NCBI GenBank assembly: GCA_025455595.1
Contig: JALOMD010000024.1
Location: 1-12,429 of the forward strand
From: Cytophagales bacterium
GTDB taxonomy: Bacteria > Bacteroidota > Bacteroidia > Cytophagales > 172606-1
Length of the DNA stretch: 12,429 nucleotides
Direction: 5' to 3'
Shown here: one piece after another, positions 7,222 to 12,429 of the stretch
Numbering within the stretch: position 1 is the first letter of the stretch
Layout of the letters: each line of letters begins with the position of its first letter
Program-made: the position numbers and the translations under genes
Notes under the pieces: generated by a model
What the model was told of the DNA's origin: nothing
Database searches by the model: none
What the model saw: the letters and a program-made list of their open reading frames with translations, nothing else

Positions 7222-8436
7222 CTACTTCAATTTCCCCAAAGCCTCCTTAATCCGGCGCAAAGCTTCCGTCAAGTTCTCATCGGAGGCGGCGGTGGACAGG
7301 CGGATACAGTTGGGTGCCCCGAACGCCGAACCTGATACCGTGGCCACGTGGCCCACGTTGAGCAGGTACATGGCCAAGTCGTCGGCGTTTTGGATGGCGT
7401 GCGTGCCGTCGGTCTTGCCGAAGTAGTGGCTCATGTCCGGAAAGGCGTAAAATGCGCCTTGCGGCACGGCAATCTTCAGGCCCGGAATCTCGCGCAGGCC
7501 CGCAATCACCAAGTCGCGGCGGCGGCGGTAGGCTTCGGCCATTTTGCGCGTATCGTCGAGCGGGCCGGTGAGGGCGGCCACGGCGGCTTTCTGCGTAATG
7601 GAGCAAGTGCCGGATGTCACTTGGCCTTGGATTTTGTCGCAAGCGTCGGCAATCCATTTCGGGGCGGCGAGGTAGCCCAGCCGCCAGCCGGTCATGGCGT
7701 AGCCTTTCGAGCAGCCGTTCACGGTAATCACCCGGTCTTTGATGGCCGGCACCGAGCCGATGCTGAAATTCTTGCCCTCGAACACGATGTACTCGTAAAT
7801 CTCGTCGGCCATCACGAAAATGTTCTCGTGCCGCTCAATCACGGCTGCGATGTCGCGCAGTTCTTGTTCGGTGAACACCGATCCGGTCGGGTTGCAGGGC
7901 GACGAGAACATCACCATCTTGGTGCGCGGCGTAATGGCTTCTTCCAGTTGGGCGGCCGTCACCTTGAAATCGTTTTCCAACGCGCCGTGCACCAGCACCG
8001 GCACGCCCTCGGCCAGCACCACCATTTCGCTGTAGCTCACCCAGTAAGGCGAAAGAATAATCACTTCGTCGCCGGGGTTTAGCAGGGCCAGCAGGGCGTT
8101 GGTCAGCGACTGCTTGGCACCCGTTGACACCACGATGTGCTCGGCTTTCCAGTCCAAGTTGTTGTCGCGGCGCAGCTTTTCGGCAATGGCGGCACGCAAG
8201 TCGGCGATGCCCGACACGGGCGTGTATTGCGTGAAATTGTCGTCAATGGCCTTTTTGGCCGCGTCCTTGATGTGTTGCGGCGTGGGGAAGTCAGGCTCGC
8301 CGATGCTCAGGCTGATGACCTTGACACCTTGGGCGGCCAGTTCGCGGGCCTTTTTGGTCATGGCCAACGTGGCCGACTCGGCCATGGCATTGACGCGTTC
8401 GGAAAGCAGGGTAGCGGGTTCCAGTACGGCAGACAT
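7222..8436 (-). CDS. PLP-dependent aminotransferase, aspartate aminotransferase class Ib type
   Basis: The 404-residue product is a fold-type I PLP aminotransferase that most likely moves the amino group between aspartate and 2-oxoglutarate in the cytoplasm. The N-terminal substrate-binding block is SLSIGEPDFPTPQHI. TQYTPVSGIADLRAAIA and STGAKQSL (PLP phosphate contact) follow. Then come SSPCNPTG with Asn182, MADEIYEY with Asp211 (pyridine nitrogen) and Tyr214, GCSKGYAMTGWRLGY with the PLP-binding Lys244, and NCIRLS with the carboxylate-binding Arg379. All expected catalytic residues are present at normal spacing and the length is normal for the family. The class Ib assignment, as in Thermus/Bacillus-type enzymes, rests on the overall sequence pattern. 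Related prephenate or aromatic aminotransferase activity cannot be excluded, so I give no symbol. The start is the ATG complement at 8434-8436. The gene is monocistronic, convergent with the lipase operon and divergent from the DUF2911 gene. Confidence 0.92.
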   Translation of the reverse strand: MSAVLEPATLLSERVNAMAESATLAMTKKARELAAQGVKVISLSIGEPDFPTPQHIKDAAKKAIDDNFTQYTPVSGIADLRAAIAEKLRRDNNLDWKAEHIVVSTGAKQSLTNALLALLNPGDEVIILSPYWVSYSEMVVLAEGVPVLVHGALENDFKVTAAQLEEAITPRTKMVMFSSPCNPTGSVFTEQELRDIAAVIERHENIFVMADEIYEYIVFEGKNFSIGSVPAIKDRVITVNGCSKGYAMTGWRLGYLAAPKWIADACDKIQGQVTSGTCSITQKAAVAALTGPLDDTRKMAEAYRRRRDLVIAGLREIPGLKIAVPQGAFYAFPDMSHYFGKTDGTHAIQNADDLAMYLLNVGHVATVSGSAFGAPNCIRLSTAASDENLTEALRRIKEALGKLK

Positions 8437-8511
8437 GATTTGGTTGTATGTTGGTGGGAAAGAATTTTCTTACGGATAGAACAAAGGGAGGAAAATTAAA
8501 TTTCAGGCCCG

Positions 8512-8543
8512 CAAAAATACGGATTCGACGGTAAGTTGCCAAT
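8512..8543 (-). promoter_or_regulatory. Candidate promoter for the aminotransferase
   Basis: On the minus strand ATTG (complement of 8540-8543) is followed after 20 bases by TATTTTTG (complement of 8512-8519), a full match to the Bacteroidota TAnnTTTG box with a near match to the TTTG box. Transcription would start near 8505, about 70 bases before the ATG. Confidence 0.45.
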
Positions 8544-8552
8544 TTATTATAA

Positions 8553-8587
8553 GTCTTGGGTTTTGAGTCTTTGGTCTTGAGTTGGCG
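8553..8587. repeat. Degenerate 7-base tandem array (GTCTTGA units)
   Basis: The units GTCTTGG, GTTTTGA, GTCTTTG and GTCTTGA follow one another in register, and a fifth, GTTGGCG, merges into the left arm of palindromic copy E. Confidence 0.65.
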
Positions 8588-8615
8588 TTTTAGCCATTTT
8601 TTGCCCAAAACGCCA
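8583..8615. repeat. Palindromic repeat, short copy (E)
   Basis: The left arm TGGCGTTTTAGCC and right arm TTGCCCAAAACGCCA pair around a T-rich centre; nine terminal bases on each side are perfectly complementary. It lies midway between the two divergent starts, so here it is not at a gene's 3' end. Degenerate 7-base arrays flank it directly on both sides. Confidence 0.8.
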
Positions 8616-8684
8616 CTTGCGACCTACGACTTGTCACTCACGACTTCTTTTCTGACCTCCGCCTTCTGAACTCTGACCTAATTA
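8615..8684. repeat. Degenerate 7-base tandem array (ACTTACG-like then TTCTGAC-like units)
   Basis: About ten 7-base units can be laid out without a gap. The first five are of the type ACTTGCG and ACCTACG; the next ones are of the type TTCTGAC and CTCTGAC. The array ends about 60 bases before the DUF2911 start. Confidence 0.6.
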
Positions 8685-8745
8685 GACTAATTTCGCCCCC
8701 GCTTTAGAACCACTTTGTTCCATTCAAACAAAAACCACGTTTCTT

Positions 8746-9588
8746 ATGAAAAAGATATTTGCAGCATTCCTGATTTGCTGTTGCACCGCCGTTGGCTACG
8801 CCCAAATCAACACGCCGCAGCCCAGCCCGGCGGCTACGGTTTCGCAACGGGTGGGCCTCACCGATGTAAAGGTTGAGTATTCGCGGCCCAGCCTGCGCGG
8901 CCGCAAGCTGTTCGGCGAAGTCCGTGAGTATGGCAAGGTATGGCGCACCGGGGCCAACCAAGCCACCAAAATCACGTTCAGCGACGAAGTGATGCTGAAC
9001 GGCACCAAAGTGCCCGCCGGTGAGTACGCCGTCATGTCCATCCCGAACAAGGCCGAGTGGACGTTCATCCTTAGCAAAGACTTGAAAGTAAGCGAACAAA
9101 GCTACAAACCCGAAAACGACGCGTTGCGCCTCACAGTGAAGCCTGCCGCACTGTCGCAGAAAGTGGAGACGTTCACCATTGACTTTTCTGACGTGACAAA
9201 CACCGGAGCCAACCTGAACATCAGTTGGGAAAACGTGCGGGCCACGGTGCGCATCGAAACCGATGTGGACAGCAAGGTGACGGCCCAAATCAAGGAAAAA
9301 GTGACCGACAACCCCAACGCCACGCCCGGCGACATGTACGCGGCAGCGTTGTATTACCTTGACAACAACAAGGACTTGAAGCAGGCGATGATTTGGATGG
9401 ACAAAGCCACCGAGAAAGACCCGAAGTTCTGGCAGTTGCACCAAAAGGCCAAGCTGCAAGCCAAACTAAAAGACTACAAAGCCGCCGAAGCTACCGCCAA
9501 GCAGTCCATCGAACTGGCCAAGGCCGCCAACAACGCCGACTACGTGAAAATGAACGAGAAACTGCTGGCCGAATTGCCGAAGAAATAA
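8746..9588 (+). CDS. Secreted DUF2911 protein with C-terminal TPR-like helices
   Basis: The 280-residue product has a signal peptide (MKKIFAAFLICCCTAVGYAQ). A DUF2911 domain spans about residues 22-170, recognised by VGLTDVKVEYSRPSLRGRKLFG, then YGKVWRTGANQATKITFSDEV, VPAGEYAVMSIPN and the closing NISWENVRATVRIET. About 190-280 is helical and TPR-like (DMYAAALYYLDNNKDLKQA, WMDKATEKDPKFWQLHQKAK, YKAAEATAKQSIELAKAA). This architecture is very common in Bacteroidota; the biochemical role of DUF2911 is unknown, and the protein is expected in the periplasm. The ATG at 8746 gives the signal peptide directly. It is divergent from the aminotransferase, with 309 bases between the starts, and appears monocistronic. 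Confidence 0.9.
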   Translation: MKKIFAAFLICCCTAVGYAQINTPQPSPAATVSQRVGLTDVKVEYSRPSLRGRKLFGEVREYGKVWRTGANQATKITFSDEVMLNGTKVPAGEYAVMSIPNKAEWTFILSKDLKVSEQSYKPENDALRLTVKPAALSQKVETFTIDFSDVTNTGANLNISWENVRATVRIETDVDSKVTAQIKEKVTDNPNATPGDMYAAALYYLDNNKDLKQAMIWMDKATEKDPKFWQLHQKAKLQAKLKDYKAAEATAKQSIELAKAANNADYVKMNEKLLAELPKK

Positions 9589-9620
9589 CCGTTGCCCGAA
9601 GCGGTTTGGACACGGCACCA

Positions 9621-9649
9621 GCGTTTTGGGCAAAAATTGCCTAAAACGC
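9621..9649. repeat. Palindromic repeat, short copy (C), near-perfect
   Basis: The arms GCGTTTTGGGCAA and TTGCCTAAAACGC pair over 13 bases with one G-T wobble around AAA. This is the cleanest copy and begins 33 bases after the DUF2911 stop. Confidence 0.85.
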
Positions 9650-9716
9650 GTTTTACACGCAGGTCTGCACGCGGTGCGTCTGACCGGAATCGGCCGAACG
9701 CCAAGACAACAGACGG

Positions 9717-9745
9717 GCGTTTTAGGCAATTTTTGCCCAAAGCGT
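9717..9745. repeat. Palindromic repeat, short copy (D), opposite orientation to C
   Basis: The arms are GCGTTTTAGGCAA and TTGCCCAAAGCGT. Its reverse complement matches copy C almost throughout, so C and D form an inverted pair 67 bases apart. The right outer end is slightly degraded. Confidence 0.8.
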
Positions 9746-9805
9746 CCTTCGGAACCGAATTTTAAACAACCTCTGAGAGCATTTTTCTGCTTTTACCTTT
9801 CCCCC

Positions 9806-9848
9806 AAACAAAAGCCTCTGTCGGCTCGGCCGACAGAGGCTTTTGTTT
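9806..9848. terminator. Strong bidirectional hairpin terminator
   Basis: A perfect 20-base stem (9806-9825 with 9829-9848), whose inner part is GCCTCTGTCGGC paired with GCCGACAGAGGC, closes a 3-base loop TCG. It is bounded by AAACAAAA on the left and TTTTGTTT on the right. It lies 218 bases after the DUF2911 stop. No minus-strand gene ends here, so half of its apparent bidirectional capacity has no visible client. Confidence 0.8.
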
Positions 9849-10487
9849 TGCCAATACGCCCAGCCGCAAGCTGTAGCACAAATCCCTCTTCGCTACAATA
9901 GCCTGACTGTCAATTACTTGACAAAAACTCACTGAAAAACCTCCATTATCATCCAAACAAGGGTGTTTTGGGGCAACAAGTTGTTGGCAATTTTTCTTTG
10001 TTTGTGCGTAACATTTTCCGCACTCCGTCAGTTTAATTACCTAAATCCCAAGCCAAACTTTATCTTATATACAGGAAACCGAATCCTTTATGACATCTAT
10101 CCACATATGCCTTGGCTAAAATCATCTTATGTTTTAGCCGCCCAACCCTGAAATCTGCCTAAGCAGGTTCTGTCCTTTGCATTTGACCACAGAGTTGGCA
10201 TCAATATTTTTTCCACTGCTCTGCACCCACCGGGTCACAAAGTGCCATTGGCACGATTTGACTCGCCGCTGAAACGACATCCTTGCCGTGATTGGCAAAA
10301 GGTTGTCTTATGTTTTCAAGCTACAGGGGCGCAAAAGCCTTTTGGGGCAAACATTCACACAAGTCAGACACACAAGGGATTGGCAAACCACTTAAATAGC
10401 CCTTGTTCCATACAAAGCAACCCATGCTTCCACATCAAGAAGCACAGGCTGCGCCGTTCAGGTATGTAATCAAATGTTTTTACAAAA
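9849..10487. other. Gene-less AT-richer stretch with small dyads
   Basis: About 640 bases carry no gene I can support. Two short plus-strand frames (from GTG at 9963, 62 codons; from TTG at 10242, 75 codons) lack recognisable domains and use non-ATG starts. Small dyads are visible: CAACAA-G-TTGTTG (9974-9986), GGCTAAAA with TTTTAGCC (10114-10139), CTGC-CTAA-GCAG (10155-10166), GTGCCA-T-TGGCAC (10242-10254), and ACAAGGG with CCCTTGT (10372-10406). The word TTGGCA or TTGGCAA recurs at several places. It may be a decayed gene, an untranslated leader of the next gene, or an unknown repeat element. Confidence 0.5.
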
Positions 10488-11312
10488 ATGAGGAAAAAAT
10501 GGTACTATTTCGGCTTGGTCGGGCTGCTGTTGCTCCCGGCCTGCAATGAGGAGCAACCAGCCGCACCGGACACTGCCACGCCGCCCGCCGAGTTCTCCGA
10601 ACTGGTCTGGAGCGACGACTTCAACGGCAACACGCTTGATCCAAGCCGGTGGTCGGCTGCCGAGGGGGCTTTTGCCAACGGCAACGGCGAGCAACAGTAC
10701 TTCCGTCCCGAAAACGTGTCGGTGCGCGACGGCAACCTTGTCATACGCACCGTGCGGGAAACCTACGGCGGACAACCCTACACGTCTGGCACGGCATCGA
10801 GCAAAGGGCGTTTCTCTTTTCAGGAAAACACCCGCATTGACATCCGCATGAAAATGACGCGCGGAGCCGGCTTGTGGAACTCCTTGACTTTCTTGCCGGT
10901 AGAGGAAAAGTTCGGGCCGTATCCGAAAAGCGGAGCCATGACTTTGGAACACATGGGGGTGGCCTCGTCAACGGCCGTTTTCAATGCGGCTTACGACGGC
11001 GGCGTGGGCAAATCGAAAGTCGTCAACTTGAGCGGCGACCGAAGGTTTGCCGACGACTTCCATGTCTTCACGCTGATTTGGGAGAAGGACATGGTGCGCT
11101 GGTTTTTCGAGGATCAGGAACTGGTACGCGTCACACCGGCCAGTCTGAACGGAAAGACGTATCCGTTCAACGAGCAGTTTTTCCTCAATTTCGGCACCAA
11201 AGTGGGCGGCAGCATTGCGGGGCCGGTGGCGGCCAGCACCACCTTTCCGCAAGAATTGCTGATAGACTACGTGCGGGTGTACCGCAACCCGGCTCCGAGG
11301 GCTGGCGGTTAG
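10488..11312 (+). CDS. GH16-fold lipoprotein with degenerate catalytic motif
   Basis: The 274-residue product has a lipoprotein signal with lipobox LPAC (Cys19). A GH16 concanavalin-like domain spans about residues 38-268: LVWSDDFNGNTLDPSRWSA opens it, then GNGEQQYF, VSVRDGNLVIRTVRE, TSGTASSKGRFSFQENTRIDIRMKM, FHVFTLIWEKDMVRWFFEDQ, PFNEQFFLNFGTKVGGS and LLIDYVRVYRNP. These are the usual blocks of laminarinase/beta-glucanase-like GH16 enzymes, in order. The catalytic strand, normally G-E-I-D-x-x-E or E-x-D-x-E, here reads SGAMTLEHMG (148-157). The final Glu154 is kept, but the nucleophile position is Ala150 and the Asp position Thr152. The preceding GLWNSLTFLP also lacks the second Trp of the usual W-P-x-x-W. 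It is probably a carbohydrate-binding or inactive surface protein. The start ATG follows an A/T-rich leader; a strong hairpin follows the stop. Confidence 0.87.
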   Translation: MRKKWYYFGLVGLLLLPACNEEQPAAPDTATPPAEFSELVWSDDFNGNTLDPSRWSAAEGAFANGNGEQQYFRPENVSVRDGNLVIRTVRETYGGQPYTSGTASSKGRFSFQENTRIDIRMKMTRGAGLWNSLTFLPVEEKFGPYPKSGAMTLEHMGVASSTAVFNAAYDGGVGKSKVVNLSGDRRFADDFHVFTLIWEKDMVRWFFEDQELVRVTPASLNGKTYPFNEQFFLNFGTKVGGSIAGPVAASTTFPQELLIDYVRVYRNPAPRAGG

Positions 11313-11326
11313 TGGCGGCATAGAAC

Positions 11327-11396
11327 GGCAGTGGGCAGCGGCGGTGAGCAGTCAAATACTGTTCATCGTCGCTGCCCACTGCTTACTTTTTACCCT
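11327..11396. repeat. Degenerate 7-base array (GGCAGTG units) folded as inverted arms
   Basis: The stretch divides into ten 7-base units, starting GGCAGTG and GGCAGCG. After the centre the units are reverse complements (TCGCTGC, CCACTGC). A related array of GCAGTTG/GCAGTGG units follows the DUF1080 gene at 12255-12303. Confidence 0.55.
11328..11382 (+). terminator. Long hairpin, likely terminator of the GH16-like gene
   Basis: Bases 11328-11352 pair with 11358-11382 around a 5-base loop (CAAAT). The outer 13 pairs, GCAGTGGGCAGCG with CGCTGCCCACTGC, are perfect; the inner 12 include three G-T wobbles. TTACTTTTTA follows. It starts 15 bases after the stop codon. Confidence 0.7.
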
Positions 11397-11481
11397 ATTG
11401 CTGCTGTTTTCGTAAAAAAAGCCTAATTTCCGGCCTGAAAGTGCCATTTCTGTTCAATTACAACCTATCCCATTACATTTT

Positions 11482-12252
11482 ATGCAGAAAATTTCACTCA
11501 ATGCCTTGGCGTTGTTGCTCTGTGCGTGCGGAACCGCCGCCGCCCAAGGTTACCCCAGCGACCCGCCCAAGGAAGAATTCAAGATGCGTCCCGAAATGAC
11601 CGAGTTTTGGGAGCCGCAAGTGCGGGTAGTTACGCCCGGCAACGGCACGGCGGCTCCGTCTGATGCCATTGTATTGCTCGACGGCAAGGATTTGTCGAAG
11701 TGGGAAAGTGCCAAAGACGGCAGTGCGCCCAAGTGGGAACTGAAAGACGGAGCCATGACGGTGGTGCGCGGCACGGGCGATGTGCGCACCAAAGACAAGT
11801 TCGGCGATTTTCAGTTGCACATCGAATGGCGTGCCCCGGAAAAGGTGGAAAGCCAGGGCCAAGGCCGGGGCAATAGCGGCATTTTCCTGCAAGACCGCTA
11901 CGAGCTGCAAGTGCTGGACTCGTACCAAAGCCGCACGTATTCCAATGGCCAAGCGGGCAGCATTTACAAGCAAACGCCCCCCTTGGTGAACGCCATGCGC
12001 AAGCCCGGCGAATGGCAAGTGTATGACATCATTTACACGGCACCGCGTTTCAAAGAAGACGGCTCTGTGTTTTCGCCGGCCCGCGTCACGGTATTGCACA
12101 ACGGCGTACTGATTCAGAACAATTTCGAGATAAAAGGCCCTACCGAGTACATCGGCCTGCCCAACTACAAGGCCCACAGCGAGGCCCCCATCCGCCTGCA
12201 AGACCACGGCAACCCGGTGAGTTATCGCAACATCTGGATTCGCAAGCTGTGA
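11482..12252 (+). CDS. Secreted DUF1080 protein (3-keto-disaccharide hydrolase-like)
   Basis: The 256-residue product has a signal peptide (MQKISLNALALLLCACGTAAAQ). The LCAC within it is an imperfect lipobox, so lipidation is possible but signal peptidase I cleavage after AAAQ seems likelier. The DUF1080 (PF06439-type) jelly-roll domain spans about 60-256: AIVLLDGKDLSKWES, then WELKDGAMTVV, FGDFQLHIEWRAPE, GNSGIFLQDRYELQVLDSY, GSIYKQTPPLVNAMRKPGEW, RVTVLHNGVLIQNN and the closing APIRLQDHGNPVSYRNIWIRKL. This is the full set of conserved blocks. Some members of the family hydrolyse 3-keto-glycosides; most are uncharacterised. The ATG at 11482 gives the signal peptide. The preceding gene encodes a GH16-like protein, which fits a carbohydrate setting, but the 169-base gap with its hairpin argues for separate transcripts. 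Confidence 0.92.
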   Translation: MQKISLNALALLLCACGTAAAQGYPSDPPKEEFKMRPEMTEFWEPQVRVVTPGNGTAAPSDAIVLLDGKDLSKWESAKDGSAPKWELKDGAMTVVRGTGDVRTKDKFGDFQLHIEWRAPEKVESQGQGRGNSGIFLQDRYELQVLDSYQSRTYSNGQAGSIYKQTPPLVNAMRKPGEWQVYDIIYTAPRFKEDGSVFSPARVTVLHNGVLIQNNFEIKGPTEYIGLPNYKAHSEAPIRLQDHGNPVSYRNIWIRKL

Positions 12253-12254
12253 AT

Positions 12255-12303
12255 GGTAGCAGCAGTTGGCAGTGGCAGGCGGCAGTAGTGATAGTGGCTG
12301 GGA
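12255..12303. repeat. Degenerate 7-base tandem array (GCAGTTG/GCAGTGG units)
   Basis: About seven consecutive 7-base units such as GCAGTTG, GCAGTGG and CAGTAGT begin two bases after the DUF1080 stop and end just before palindromic copy G. Confidence 0.6.
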
Positions 12304-12310
12304 AACAAAG

Positions 12311-12334
12311 ACGTTTTGGGCATTTTTTGCCTAA
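12311..12334. repeat. Palindromic repeat, truncated short copy (G)
   Basis: The left arm ACGTTTTGGGCA and the inner right arm TTTTTTGCCTAA match the family, but the expected outer AACGC is missing. A different element, starting GAGGCTGTTTGAG, follows directly, as if it had joined or replaced the right end. Confidence 0.6.
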
Positions 12335-12429
12335 GAGGCTGTTTGAGTTAATTTTTCGGAAGCGAAAAGGATGGATTTTTGCGCGAGCCGAGTCCATTTT
12401 GAGGGGCGTAGCCGGAGGCTACGGGCCGA
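12335..12429. repeat. Structured element of unknown type, cut by window end
   Basis: From GAGGCTGTTTGAG onward no gene is visible, but three pairings occur within 75 bases: TTTTCG-GAAG-CGAAAA (12353-12368), ATGGA with TCCAT (12371-12397), and CGTAGCC-GGA-GGCTACG (12407-12423). The density of hairpins suggests a mobile or RNA-forming repeat whose other half lies outside the window. Confidence 0.45.

Noticed and set aside
9626..9901. Short frames on both strands starting with the same peptide MGKNCLKR
   Set aside because: The shared peptide comes from translating the palindromic repeat (copies C and D), so these are artefacts of the repeat and not genes.
9963..10151. A 62-codon frame with a hydrophobic start (FWGNKLLAIFLCLCVTFS)
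   Set aside because: It needs a GTG start, has no recognisable domain beyond the hydrophobic stretch, and lies in AT-rich spacer where such frames arise by chance.
10242..10469. A 75-codon frame in the spacer before the GH16-like gene
   Set aside because: It needs a TTG start, is rich in His, Cys and Lys with no domain, and overlaps small dyads typical of non-coding sequence.
324..12429. CRISPR array or tRNA/rRNA genes
   Set aside because: The repeats are palindromic, scattered and not separated by uniform spacers, and I found no T-loop or rRNA-like stretch on either strand.

Overview
The window looks like chromosome from a GC-moderate to GC-rich member of the Bacteroidota, of the Cytophagales/Chitinophagales/Saprospirales kind rather than Bacteroides. 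The reasons are a type IX secretion (T9SS) C-terminal sorting domain on one protein, several protein families common in this phylum (DUF6252 lipoprotein, DUF2911, DUF1080, PGAP1-like lipase), A-rich start regions without a strong Shine-Dalgarno, and promoter candidates of the TTTG/TAnnTTTG type. The exact genus cannot be read from the sequence.

Layout. 1-323 (minus) is the N-terminal part of uvrB, cut by the window edge. 324-951 has no gene and holds several repeats plus a promoter candidate. 952-7020 (plus) is a probable five-gene transcription unit: a secreted pair of POTRA domains resembling a fragment of BamA; an Ig-like repeat protein broken by an in-frame TAA at codon 54; a small membrane protein with a glycine-rich hairpin; a DUF6252-type lipoprotein; and an 841-residue PGAP1-like lipase/esterase with PKD-like repeats and a T9SS sorting domain. 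It ends at a strong bidirectional terminator facing a convergent PLP-dependent aspartate-type aminotransferase (7222-8436, minus). Divergent from that is a DUF2911/TPR secreted protein (8746-9588, plus). A gene-poor stretch (9589-10487) follows, then a GH16-fold lipoprotein that has lost part of the catalytic motif (10488-11312) and a secreted DUF1080 protein (11482-12252).

How the genes fit together. All five products of the 952-7020 cluster carry export signals, and all genes point the same way with gaps of about 20-60 bases. This suggests a surface or outer-membrane assembly built around an exported lipase, with the POTRA protein and glycine-zipper protein as possible envelope partners. 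That is inference from context only. The GH16-like and DUF1080 genes both look aimed at extracellular carbohydrate, but a strong hairpin separates them. uvrB and the aminotransferase are housekeeping.

The most striking non-coding signal is a family of palindromic elements (arms close to GCGTTTTGGGCAA and TTGCCYAAAACGC). At least eight copies occur between genes, two of them in a longer form with a nested hairpin. They are interleaved with degenerate arrays of 7-base units and with other structured repeats. The broken Ig-like gene, where an internal duplicate shows the lost codon was CAA (Gln), and the GH16 protein with a missing catalytic glutamate are the clearest oddities among the coding regions.
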